A DNA stretch of 64,000 nt from Hydrotalea sandarakina (GTDB lineage Bacteria; Bacteroidota; Bacteroidia; Chitinophagales; Chitinophagaceae), in contig NZ_QKZV01000005.1 of assembly GCF_003254115.1 (NCBI RefSeq), positions 66,674 to 130,673 of the forward strand, read 5' to 3'. Shown here piece after piece: positions 27,189 through 35,001 of the stretch (position 1 is its first letter; each line of letters opens with the position of its first letter). Under the pieces are notes generated by a model. That model saw only the letters and a program-made list of their open reading frames with translations. It ran no database searches and had not been told where the DNA came from. Both the position numbers and the translations under genes were made by a program.

Positions 27189-29618
27189 TTAACTTTTATC
27201 CGGCGGATCAAAATAGCCCTCCTGGTCGGTTTTACCGTAATAACCATAGCCATAACCGCGTTTGCTGTACAACCCATAGCGGTACATATACCCATACCCT
27301 CCATATCCATAGCCATACCCATAATAGCCGTAGCGACCGCCCAACTGCACATCATTCACCACTATACAGGCATTGGGTAACTTGTTTTGCGCCACTAAAT
27401 CCGCAAAAAAGTCCACTTGTTTTTTATAGGTAAACCGTTGCCGAATCAGGTAAATCACCGAATCGGCATAGGCCGTAAACGCATAGGTATCACTCACCAA
27501 GCCTACCGGTGCAGAGTCAATAATGATGTAATCATACCGTTCTTTTACCCATTGCATGAAAGCAGTTACTTGTTCCCCAATCACCAATTCAGCAGGATTG
27601 GGGGGGATGGGGCCGGAACGAAAAATATGCAGGTTTGGCAGGCTGTCAATGGTGGTAATGGCTTCAGCCGGATTTTGTACCTGCCCAATTAAGCAATTGG
27701 TAATGCCCTTGGGGTTTTGCTGCTCTCCCTCATACACTTCTTTGCGCAATTTGCGCAAATCGAATTCCAATAAAGCCACTTTTTTGGAAGAAAGGGATAA
27801 GACTGCGGCCAAATTCAGGCTGACAAAAGATTTTCCTTCCCCACTCACCGAAGAAGTAACCAAATAGGTTACCGGCTTGGGTTTCCCTTTAGTCTGAAAC
27901 TCCATGTTGGTACGCAAAATGCGAAACTGTTCGGCAATAACATTGCGGGAACTGGTGACAATAATATGGCGGCCGGCCAATCCCGCATGGCTGATTTCGC
28001 CCACAATGGGCTTGTCAATACGTTGCACAATGTCTTCGCGGGTGGTTACCTTATCGTTCAATAAATCGATGATGAAGATGATGCCAAAGGGCAGCACAAT
28101 ACCCAGCAGCAGCGAGAACATGCGAATATTGTTGGTACGCGGTTCCACCGGTACGGGCGAGGAAACGGCCGGGGTGAGCTGCTGGTAATTGGATACGGTG
28201 GAAGAGCTGGAAATAGCCGCCTCTTCCCTTTTTTGCAACAAATACAGATACAGGCTTTCTTTAATGGATTTTTGCCGGTTAATATCCATCAATTCCCGCT
28301 CTTTTTCGGGAAGGGAAAACAACAAAGCATCATTGGCCGCCAGGTTTTTTTGTTGCATGGCCAATTGTTCCCGAACGGCTTTTTGGTAATTGGCCAAACT
28401 GATGAGCATGCTTTTCCGGGTTTGCGCCAATTGGTTTTCCAAATCACCGCTGATCATCCCCCCCGAAGTAATATAGGGCGCATTTTTGTCTTTTTTCAAT
28501 TGCACTTCGTTGTAATTGGCCACCAATGCCATGAATGTAGGGTCATCAATCCCCATGCTGGAAGGAATCAGTTTATGGTTGTTTTCCGGGCGACTGATGT
28601 AATCGTTTACCATGGCCGCCAAACTCAATTTGGTTTGCAACCCGTCAATGGCATCCTGAAAAGCCTTGGTGGTAGCGGCATATTGCTGGCTCATGATGCT
28701 GAGGTCACTGATGTGGTTGCGTTCTTTGTAGTTTTTGATGTCTAACTCCAACTGAGTTAATTCCTGTTGCACAATATTCAGGCGCTGGTCAATAAAGGCA
28801 ATGGAATTGCGGGCTACCCTATTTTTATCGTCAATGTCTACAATCTTGTATTGTTCAATCAGGGTATTCAAAATTTCCTGCCCCCGGAAACGATTTTCCA
28901 CTTTTATGTTCAATTGCAGGGTAGTGGTTTTGGGATTGGGAATGGTAATGGACAAACCACCCTGTATTTCGCCGATGGCCTGGGGAATCGGTTCCCATAC
29001 AATGGTATAAGGAATGGTATTGGGGACAAGCCCCTTATTGGGTACCAATACCAGGCGCATCCCTTCCAGGCTAAGGGTATCATTCCAGCGAAAAGCCTGA
29101 CGATGGGCATCATTGTCAGGCCCGCCCCAGGTAATTTCACCCCCGGTAAGGGTATATTCGGGAATGGCAAAAGTATAGGCATGGCTGCTGTCGGCAATTT
29201 GCAAAGGAATGAGTTGGAAGCCCCCGGCTTTGTCAATTTCATAACGGTTGATTTTCCCCTTGGTAAAATAGCGCAGGTTAAATTGGCCGGCTTTTACCAC
29301 CCTTTCTATAACGGGATAAGAACGCAACTGTTCTATTTCATTGTCCAGATTCACTTTCCGGCCACCGGTTAAGGCTATGGAAACAGGGTCATTGCCGGGG
29401 GTTTGGGAAATGGTATTGTCTTCACCCGGCTTAATGAGCAGCAGGGTACTGGCATTGTAAATGGGTACGGTATATTTGATATAAATATAGCCCACACCCA
29501 CACAAATTACCACACTTAAAATAAAGAGGGGCAGGTAGGCGAGGTATTTGAACAACAATTCCCTAAGCCGGTAAGCCGTGGTTTGGGTTTGCTGGTGGGT
29601 GGGCGGTGTTTGCTCCAT
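27189..29618 (-). CDS. Wzc-type polysaccharide co-polymerase and tyrosine autokinase
   Basis: Inner-membrane protein of 809 residues. TM1 lies near residues 30-50, a long Wzz/GNVR-type periplasmic region with coiled coil follows, and TM2 near 500-520 (LLLGIVLPFGIIFIIDLL). The cytoplasmic BY-kinase domain has Walker A SSVSGEGKS near 593, Walker A' LLEFDLRKL and Walker B YIIIDSAP near 698. The C-terminus from about 756 is extremely rich in Tyr and Gly (about 16 Tyr), the expected autophosphorylation cluster. It controls chain length and export together with the adjacent Wza-type protein. No partner tyrosine phosphatase gene is in the window. Confidence 0.94.
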   Translation of the reverse strand: MEQTPPTHQQTQTTAYRLRELLFKYLAYLPLFILSVVICVGVGYIYIKYTVPIYNASTLLLIKPGEDNTISQTPGNDPVSIALTGGRKVNLDNEIEQLRSYPVIERVVKAGQFNLRYFTKGKINRYEIDKAGGFQLIPLQIADSSHAYTFAIPEYTLTGGEITWGGPDNDAHRQAFRWNDTLSLEGMRLVLVPNKGLVPNTIPYTIVWEPIPQAIGEIQGGLSITIPNPKTTTLQLNIKVENRFRGQEILNTLIEQYKIVDIDDKNRVARNSIAFIDQRLNIVQQELTQLELDIKNYKERNHISDLSIMSQQYAATTKAFQDAIDGLQTKLSLAAMVNDYISRPENNHKLIPSSMGIDDPTFMALVANYNEVQLKKDKNAPYITSGGMISGDLENQLAQTRKSMLISLANYQKAVREQLAMQQKNLAANDALLFSLPEKERELMDINRQKSIKESLYLYLLQKREEAAISSSSTVSNYQQLTPAVSSPVPVEPRTNNIRMFSLLLGIVLPFGIIFIIDLLNDKVTTREDIVQRIDKPIVGEISHAGLAGRHIIVTSSRNVIAEQFRILRTNMEFQTKGKPKPVTYLVTSSVSGEGKSFVSLNLAAVLSLSSKKVALLEFDLRKLRKEVYEGEQQNPKGITNCLIGQVQNPAEAITTIDSLPNLHIFRSGPIPPNPAELVIGEQVTAFMQWVKERYDYIIIDSAPVGLVSDTYAFTAYADSVIYLIRQRFTYKKQVDFFADLVAQNKLPNACIVVNDVQLGGRYGYYGYGYGYGGYGYMYRYGLYSKRGYGYGYYGKTDQEGYFDPPDKS

Positions 29619-29639
29619 GCCATGAATGAATTTGGTGAA

Positions 29640-30449
29640 TTAAAAAGTACGGTAGAGGGTTAGGGTAATTAAAATTAATGAAGCAACAGTCGTTACAATT
29701 TGAATGGTGCGCAATGTATTCGGGTTTTGTTTCAACTGACGCAGTTTCCGGTCATTGGCTTTCACATATACAATGTCATTTTGCTTCAACTGGTATTCCG
29801 GCGAGGCAAAGGTATTTTGCACCGAACGCAGGTCGTAAGTATAGTGTTGAATGCGGCCACTGTCTTGGCGGATGAGCACAATACTGTCGCGGCGGCCTTC
29901 ATCTTTAAGCCCGCCACTCATATTAATGGCATCAAGGATGGTGGCAATGCCCGAAGGAAAGGTTTTGATACCCGGAGTAATGACTTCCCCCATCACACTC
30001 ACTTTAAATTGATTGAATTTGACGAGCACCACGGGACTCATCACATAAGGTGCCAATCGGGCCTGCAGGGTATCGCGCAGGGCAGGAATGGTTAAACCGG
30101 CGGCTTTAATGCGGCCAATCACGGGCATTTGAATATAGCCTTCCAGGTCAACAAAATAACCGGCGGCAGATGTGCTGCCCCCCACTGCCCCCTCACCCGC
30201 CATGCTGCCATTGCTGCCGGCCGTATTGGCCAAATTAAACAGGGCAGCCTGTTCCTGATTCGGGGTGGCACTGTACACGCTAATGTTTAACTGGTCATTG
30301 GGTTGTATTACCGGGTATTGCAGCGGTGTAATGGTAACGCTGTCAATATTTTTCTGGAATAGGTTGTAATTGCGGTCGAGCCGCTTGGCCGGATTACAGG
30401 CTGCCAGCAGTAAAATAAGCCCAAAGGCGAATAATCGTTTTGTATGCAT
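29640..30449 (-). CDS. Polysaccharide export lipoprotein (Wza type)
   Basis: Outer-membrane export protein of 269 residues. The signal sequence ends in a lipobox, LLLAAC (Cys18). A Poly_export domain (QPNDQLNISVYS onward) is followed by an SLBB-like domain (VSVMGEVITPGIKTF) and a C-terminal hydrophobic helix (VTTVASLILITLTLY) of the kind that spans the outer membrane in Wza and its Bacteroidota relatives. It lies 21 bases upstream of the tyrosine kinase gene, the usual pairing. It is the first gene of the whole minus-strand glycan run and has a good promoter. Confidence 0.93.
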   Translation of the reverse strand: MHTKRLFAFGLILLLAACNPAKRLDRNYNLFQKNIDSVTITPLQYPVIQPNDQLNISVYSATPNQEQAALFNLANTAGSNGSMAGEGAVGGSTSAAGYFVDLEGYIQMPVIGRIKAAGLTIPALRDTLQARLAPYVMSPVVLVKFNQFKVSVMGEVITPGIKTFPSGIATILDAINMSGGLKDEGRRDSIVLIRQDSGRIQHYTYDLRSVQNTFASPEYQLKQNDIVYVKANDRKLRQLKQNPNTLRTIQIVTTVASLILITLTLYRTF

Positions 30450-30620
30450 GTCAATGACAAATAAAAGGGAAAGTACAGAAACCCTTTGAATTATGAAGAA
30501 TTAATTTGATTGATTGAATGGTTTACACAGCTTCGCCACGTGACTCACAGTCGCTTTTTAAATTTTCAACCTGGAACCGGTGTTTCTGTGGAGATTTACT
30601 CCCTTTATGAGAAACGAAAA

Positions 30621-30653
30621 CAAATATATGGAATTTGGTATGTTGCCGGCCAA
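30621..30653 (-). promoter_or_regulatory. Bacteroidota-type promoter of the polysaccharide locus
   Basis: On the minus strand TTG (30653-30651) is followed after 22 bases by TATATTTG (30628-30621), an exact match to the TAnnTTTG element at -7 with a correctly spaced -33 TTG. Transcription would begin near 30614, leaving an untranslated leader of roughly 165 bases before the Wza-type gene at 30449. All genes from there to 256 point the same way. Confidence 0.65.
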
Positions 30654-30805
30654 GGTGCATAAATTAAGTTAATTGAAAATTTATACACGCCCGGCGACGC
30701 CGCGGCTTGAAACAAATATGGTGCCTGATTTTTGGCGGTATGGGTTTCAGCAAGGTTTTTCTTTTGTTGTGTATCCCGACCGATACAGCAAAGGCAATAG
30801 GTTTG

Positions 30806-30832
30806 TTTCGGTCGGTGGTGACAACAACCAAC
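30806..30832 (+). repeat. Direct repeat TTTCGGTCGGTGRTGACAAC, copy 1
   Basis: The 24 bases from 30806 match those from 30932 with one difference (GGTGGTG versus GGTGATG). This copy lies directly before hairpin repeat copy C. The shorter core GGTnGnnACAACAAC is also found at 33159 and at 38654, the latter directly before hairpin copy D. Confidence 0.55.
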
Positions 30833-30840
30833 AACTCACC

Positions 30841-30867
30841 CCTTAGTGGCAGGTGTCCCCACCCGAC
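30841..30867 (+). repeat. Dispersed hairpin repeat, copy C
   Basis: Contains TTAGTGGCAGGTGTCCCC followed by ACCC, nearly the same as copy D at 38673. GGTG and CACC pair around TCCC. It is preceded by the ACAACAAC element, as in copy D, so the repeat unit is probably longer than the hairpin. Confidence 0.5.
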
Positions 30868-30931
30868 ACATCCGGTGCTTCCCCTTTAACCAAGATAGCA
30901 TTAATAACCATTCCCTTTTTTGCCCTTCACG

Positions 30932-30957
30932 TTTCGGTCGGTGATGACAACAACCGA
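30932..30957 (+). repeat. Direct repeat TTTCGGTCGGTGRTGACAAC, copy 2
   Basis: Second copy of the 24-base repeat, 126 bases after the first and in the same orientation. It is followed by GAAAGCGGTATTTTG, which is partly repeated as GATAGCGGTATTC shortly after. Confidence 0.55.
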
Positions 30958-31437
30958 AAGCGGTATTTTGGGTGGTTGGCAACACCAACTGATAGCGGTA
31001 TTCATTATCAGGCAAACTCATACCTGCTTCGAGACAGATTCGAGACCGGTTCGATAGTATTTCGGCAAATGCCGAATGGGTATGCTTTCGGTATGGGTGT
31101 TGCCGAATACCCTTCGAAGTTCTGTTATCCTTCGACAATATGCCAAAGCATTGATTTTTAAATTACTGAAGCACCTATGCTGTCGGCTGTTCGGTTGCCC
31201 CGGCCTATCGCAGCCGCTGTATGAGGTTTTATGGAACAGGGGTAAACGCGCAGTTTCCTCTTTTTTGTCACAACATTTTTTTTTGAATGTTTTCAGCATT
31301 CACGGGCATTGTACCCATGTACCGGTACGACAGGTACAAGAAATCGGCCATGGGCACTACTAGTTTAGCAGCCGTAACGCCAACACTTCAGCCGCGGAGA
31401 AGCAATGGCCATTCCTGAACATTTAAAAACAAACATT

Positions 31438-32076
31438 ATGGCAAGAATTACCAAAGGTATCCTGGGTCCCGTGAATGGGAAAGTGGGTACCGTTGTGGGC
31501 AGTAACTGGCGGGGTATTGATTATATCCGCAGTAAATCGGGCCCCAGAAAAGGACAAGCAACCCTGGCACAGCTTGACCAACAAATGCGGTTTACCCTCA
31601 TGACCGGCTTTTTACAAAGCGTAAAAGGGATGGTACAAGTAGGATTTCAAAAAGCAGCGCAAAAACAAACAGCTTTGAATGCTGCGCTGAGTTATAACCT
31701 CAAAAACGGCACATCCGGTTTGTACCCCAACATTGGACTGCAATACAATATGTTGTTGTTAAGCCGAGGCGATTTGCCCAATGCTCAAAATGTGGGGGCA
31801 ATTGCCGGCACAACCGGCAAGGTGAATTTCATTTGGACCAATAATGGCAGTACGGGTAAGGCTAAGGACGATGATATTGCCCTGATTACCGTGTATTGTC
31901 CCGACACCCTCCATGCCATTTACACCGTTAACGGCCCGGCACGCAGTGCAGAGCAGGCAGTAATGGATGTGAGTCAGTTCAGCGGCAAAACCGTAGAAAC
32001 CTGGATTGGCTTCATGTCGGCCGATGGCAAAGAAATCGCCAACAGCCTGTACACCGGTCAGGTAACCGTATTGTAA
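31438..32076 (+). CDS. DUF6266 family protein
   Basis: A protein of about 212 residues without signal peptide or membrane segment. The N-terminus ITKGILGPVNGKVGTVVGSN followed by WRG and GPRKG is the glycine-rich start I associate with DUF6266, a Bacteroidota family of unknown function. The second half is beta-rich. The start at 31438 (MARITKG) fits the family better than an ATG eleven codons upstream. It heads a short plus-strand unit with DUF5675 and two membrane proteins that ends at a strong terminator, so a shared function is plausible. Confidence 0.8.
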   Translation: MARITKGILGPVNGKVGTVVGSNWRGIDYIRSKSGPRKGQATLAQLDQQMRFTLMTGFLQSVKGMVQVGFQKAAQKQTALNAALSYNLKNGTSGLYPNIGLQYNMLLLSRGDLPNAQNVGAIAGTTGKVNFIWTNNGSTGKAKDDDIALITVYCPDTLHAIYTVNGPARSAEQAVMDVSQFSGKTVETWIGFMSADGKEIANSLYTGQVTVL

Positions 32077-32172
32077 ACCCAACGATACCCCCTTGCTGCA
32101 CAGCGAAATAGCCCCACTGATTGTCTGCTTGTCGCCTGTAAAGCCGGGGGTATGGTTAAAAAAACTCAACCT

Positions 32173-32610
32173 ATGTTATTGTATTTATTCAGAACCTATC
32201 AGAAAGAAGGGACCAATGGTGCATTATGGCGGCAGCAACAACTGATTGGCCACACCATTGAATTACCCTGGCAACAGAATCTGCCCCAAATTTCCTGTAT
32301 TCCCGAAGGCTTGTACACCTTGGAACGACGGGAAAATGACCGTTTCGGCACCCATATCGCCGTATTGGATGTACCCGGCAGAGCCGGTATTTTAATCCAT
32401 CCGGCCAATGATGCCTTACGCGAATTGCGCGGTTGTTTGGCACCGGTAAAACAACTAACGGGGCCCGGACGCGGCATTTTATCGCGACAGGCCATGCAGG
32501 ATTTATTGGAATACCTGCAACCCGCTTTTGACCGGGGAGAAAAAGTGCAGTTATTGATTCTGAATGTGCAAGCCCAATTAAAAACCCTGGCCAGACCGGG
32601 GCAATGGTAA
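32173..32610 (+). CDS. DUF5675 family protein with His/Cys motif
   Basis: A protein of about 145 residues. IPEGLYTLERR, then VPGRAGILIHPAND and RGCLAPV are hallmark DUF5675 sequences. His76 and Cys88 (IHPAND then RGC) are arranged somewhat like the catalytic His and SHGC cysteine of YkuD-type L,D-transpeptidases, so an activity on peptidoglycan can be suspected but is not shown. I start at 32173 (MLLYLFRT); an ATG seven codons upstream exists. It is followed after 29 bases by a two-helix membrane protein, a layout like phage lysis modules. Confidence 0.8.
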   Translation: MLLYLFRTYQKEGTNGALWRQQQLIGHTIELPWQQNLPQISCIPEGLYTLERRENDRFGTHIAVLDVPGRAGILIHPANDALRELRGCLAPVKQLTGPGRGILSRQAMQDLLEYLQPAFDRGEKVQLLILNVQAQLKTLARPGQW

Positions 32611-32639
32611 ACCATTTTTCTCACTTAAAATGAACATGT

Positions 32640-32915
32640 ATGCAACAAATTTGGCAAAGGGCCCAGGCGCCCACTCCTGTTTTTTTCAAGCGACTGCGCA
32701 GCCTGGCATTGGTACTGAGTGCCATAGCCACGGCCGTTTTAACCGCACCGGTCAGTTTTCCGCCTTTGGTGGTAACGGTTGCCGGATATGTGCTTACGGC
32801 CGGTACGGTTGCCGGTGCCATTAGTCAATTAACCGTAGCAACAGATGCCACCATACCAGCGCTACCACCTGACAATGCAGCACCGGAGCCGAGTAACAAC
32901 GAGACAAATGAATGA
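32640..32915 (+). CDS. Small two-helix membrane protein, holin-like
   Basis: A 91-residue protein with a basic N-terminal part, two hydrophobic segments (about 23-40 and 42-66) and an acidic, Pro/Asn-rich tail ending EPSNNETNE. I recognise no named family. Size, topology and position after a DUF5675 gene resemble holins or spanin-like partners, but this is inference. Its last codons overlap the next gene by 8 bases, so the two are translationally coupled. Confidence 0.6.
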   Translation: MQQIWQRAQAPTPVFFKRLRSLALVLSAIATAVLTAPVSFPPLVVTVAGYVLTAGTVAGAISQLTVATDATIPALPPDNAAPEPSNNETNE

Positions 32916-33081
32916 ACACAGGCCGGTACTGATTGCTACTATTGGCGGCACCCTTACTGCGTGGTGGCAGGCCATACAATCGAGTGAACCATTTCATACG
33001 GCCGTATTGGCCATGGAGGGTGCAGTAATCAGTTACGGCACAACCTTGTTGCTGCAATGGTGGCGAAAAAAACGCCGATAA
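32908..33081 (+). CDS. Tiny membrane protein, holin-like
   Basis: A 57-residue protein starting MNEHRPVLIATIGG with two hydrophobic stretches separated by QSSEPFH and a very basic C-terminus (WWRKKRR). The start at 32908 is preferred because it overlaps the preceding stop as in coupled genes; a longer reading from 32845 would run deep into the previous gene. A strong terminator begins 5 bases after its stop. The function is unknown, and pairing with the upstream membrane protein is likely. Confidence 0.55.
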   Translation: MNEHRPVLIATIGGTLTAWWQAIQSSEPFHTAVLAMEGAVISYGTTLLLQWWRKKRR

Positions 33082-33085
33082 GTTC

Positions 33086-33115
33086 AAGCCATCGGCCCCT
33101 ACCGATGGCTTTTTT
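33086..33115 (+). terminator. Strong intrinsic terminator after the DUF6266-DUF5675 unit
   Basis: AAGCCATCGG (33086-33095) pairs perfectly with CCGATGGCTT (33102-33111) around a 6-base loop and runs into a T tract. It closes the four-gene plus-strand unit. Confidence 0.85.
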
Positions 33116-33158
33116 GAATGTATGCATCGGAAGCACCCTATTGCTGCACCGTAATGAA

Positions 33159-33173
33159 GGTGGTTACAACAAC
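33159..33173 (+). repeat. ACAACAAC repeat core
   Basis: GGTGGTTACAACAAC, a partial copy of the element at 30814 and 30940. It lies in the gap between the terminator and the 378-residue gene. The rest of this gap is AT-rich, with TTGACA at 33278 and TATATC downstream that might serve as an unusual promoter. Confidence 0.35.
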
Positions 33174-33387
33174 TGATGTCATTTACTTTTAAACACCCCG
33201 ATAACTTCGGATGACAGTGCTGCAAGGATACATCAAGTTAGATATGCCACAAAAAATGGTTATACAAAATTTTTTCCAATTGACAAAAAAACAATATACA
33301 CTATATCTTAATAAATAGACGGTTATGCAAGTTTTTAATTTGTAATATGCTTTTTATTTTTAATGACATTTATTCATTAACCCTAAA

Positions 33388-34524
33388 ATGATACAATATC
33401 CTATGCATCATTTCATGCACAGTTTCATTACATTCATGTACAACATTAGGAATGCCACTACATTATCGGCTGTTTCCGAGCAAATGAAAAATATCCTGCC
33501 GGTGCTCAAAGAGTTGCACCAGATAGTTGCAGATGCGTGTTTAGGAATAAAATACGTGAACCGGGAAATGAAATGGAATTTTTTTGAAAATTATCTCTAT
33601 GGTTGTTTGGAAACAATTACGGAATACCTCGGACGCTTTCGTCCGGAGCCTTACGGCAAGGACATAGAAGATGGTTTGCATTGGCTCATGTTGTTGTATG
33701 AGAAAATATATGTGTACAGAGGCCCATACATGCTTGTTCATACTGTACCAACCTGCATACAGCTAAAGTATCAGGCGCAGTTGTTGGAAGCGTTATCCAA
33801 ATGGTATCATCAACATCCCACTGTCGATGCCGCGCTTTACCAATGCCTGCAACAAACCATTCGCACGGCTTTGCAGGGAACATCGGGCATTACCATGCAA
33901 CAGTTGCAATATGTACAGGAATGGGTACATGCCTTGCAACATGTACCCAAGGGTGCGGATGATAACCTGCAGAACCATGTATGTCGTTTGTTGTTGGCAA
34001 AAAATTATAATGACCCGGAATTCCTGCACTATTATTTTAGTTACTGGGCGAATCAAATTGCGGAGGAAGCCACTGCCGCCGGAGCGCAACTGGCATGGTT
34101 GAACATGCAGCAGGAAATTGTATTGTGGTGTGGGGAAACAAACCCCCCGTTTTATCCGCAAAAACCCGGTTGCAGGGAGGTATTGGAACAAATGATAAAA
34201 ATTGAATTGAAAAAGTGGAGCCTGATGGAACAACATAATGTTCCAACAAGGTACCCGCAACCGGAGGCCAATGGTGCCATGCGTACTTCGCTCAGTTTAT
34301 CGGAATTGGCCTTGGTATTGCGTTTATTGTATGAAACCGGAGTATGGCAAAAAAGCGTGATGATGGATTATTTTCGGCATTGGTCGCAATGGGTGGTATT
34401 GAATAACCAAAAAAACATTACGGCCGCTTCCCTGAAAAGCCGGTATTATAGTCCCGAACCAACCGCCTTGCAAAAAGTAAAAGATTTATTGCTGCAAATG
34501 CGCAAGCAGCTGAATGAATGGTAA
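33388..34524 (+). CDS. Uncharacterised helical protein, distantly RteC-like
   Basis: A 378-residue, mainly helical soluble protein without signal peptide. The C-terminal 80 residues (LSLSELALVLRLLYETGVW, then ITAASLKSRYYSPEP and KVKDLLLQMRKQL) resemble by eye the C-terminal region of RteC-type regulators of Bacteroidota conjugative elements, but the match is weak. No integrase or transfer gene is near, so it may be a domesticated relative. Alternative ATG codons at residues 6 and 10 make the exact start uncertain. It converges with the 34531 gene, leaving only 6 bases between stops. Confidence 0.5.
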   Translation: MIQYPMHHFMHSFITFMYNIRNATTLSAVSEQMKNILPVLKELHQIVADACLGIKYVNREMKWNFFENYLYGCLETITEYLGRFRPEPYGKDIEDGLHWLMLLYEKIYVYRGPYMLVHTVPTCIQLKYQAQLLEALSKWYHQHPTVDAALYQCLQQTIRTALQGTSGITMQQLQYVQEWVHALQHVPKGADDNLQNHVCRLLLAKNYNDPEFLHYYFSYWANQIAEEATAAGAQLAWLNMQQEIVLWCGETNPPFYPQKPGCREVLEQMIKIELKKWSLMEQHNVPTRYPQPEANGAMRTSLSLSELALVLRLLYETGVWQKSVMMDYFRHWSQWVVLNNQKNITAASLKSRYYSPEPTALQKVKDLLLQMRKQLNEW

Positions 34525-34530
34525 ACATTG

Positions 34531-34992
34531 TTATTGAGATGCATGGGTATTTTTCTTGTATTCCCGCAGCCGGATTTGCAGGAAAATACCCAGCCCTAAC
34601 ATAATTAAAATGATCACACCGCCATCAAGAGGTGCTGCATTGTAGCCACCACCACCAACACCACCGCCACCCGGTCCACCACCGGGATTACCAAAAGTAC
34701 CCATTACAGGAGAGGTAGCACCACTAATGGGTGTTAGGGTATTACCCGGCAAAGTTGGATTAGGACTTAACCCAATAGTACCATTACTGATGCCGTTACT
34801 GATTTGCAGGCGACTATTGCCAATGGTAGAACGCTGTTGTCCGCCATTCATGGGCAAATTATTCACCGTGCCACCCAAGGGACTGCCCAATCCCAATCCA
34901 CCCAATTGGGCCTGAACCGGCAGGGTTGCCCATGCCAACCCCATAACCAGGCAGGCATTCCGACAAAATAAATATAGCTGCTTCAGATTCAC
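34531..34992 (-). CDS. Exported Gly-rich protein with PLDGG membrane anchor
   Basis: A 153-residue protein with a signal peptide (cleavage likely after VQAQ, residue 29) and a low-complexity Gly/Asn/Pro middle part. Its end reads PLDGG (near 122), one hydrophobic helix, then a basic tail (RLREYKKN). This tripartite end is like the PID-CTERM-type sorting or anchor signals of Bacteroidota exported proteins. It lies 9 bases downstream of the T9SS protein gene and is likely co-transcribed with it. It may be an anchor or scaffold for that protein; the function is unknown. Confidence 0.65.
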   Translation of the reverse strand: MNLKQLYLFCRNACLVMGLAWATLPVQAQLGGLGLGSPLGGTVNNLPMNGGQQRSTIGNSRLQISNGISNGTIGLSPNPTLPGNTLTPISGATSPVMGTFGNPGGGPGGGGVGGGGYNAAPLDGGVIILIMLGLGIFLQIRLREYKKNTHASQ

Positions 34993-35001
34993 CGGATAAA
35001 A

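Larger units (their letters stand above)
30450..31437. other. Repeat-rich non-coding region between the glycan locus and the DUF6266 unit
   Basis: Nearly 1 kb without a supportable gene; open frames on both strands look random in composition. It contains the promoter and leader of the glycan locus, a 24-base direct repeat (30806 and 30932, one mismatch), copy C of the GGTGTCCCC hairpin, an 11-base phased TTCG series (31028-31071), the hairpin TTCGGC-AAAT-GCCGAA (31061-31076) and an imperfect repeat TGTACC/GGTACA near 31318-31337. It may be the remains of mobile or regulatory DNA. Confidence 0.5.

Noticed and set aside
28767-29372. Long antisense frame within the autokinase gene
   Set aside because: It is fully covered by the clearly coding kinase gene and shows no domain; antisense frames are common over genes of this codon usage.
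31028-31076. CRISPR-like short repeats
   Set aside because: The units are only 11 bases and directly adjacent, without spacers or cas genes.
30853-31161. Open frame of about 100 codons on the plus strand in the repeat-rich gap
   Set aside because: It overlaps the direct repeats and phased TTCG motifs, has no recognisable domain or start context, and competing frames of similar length exist on the other strand.
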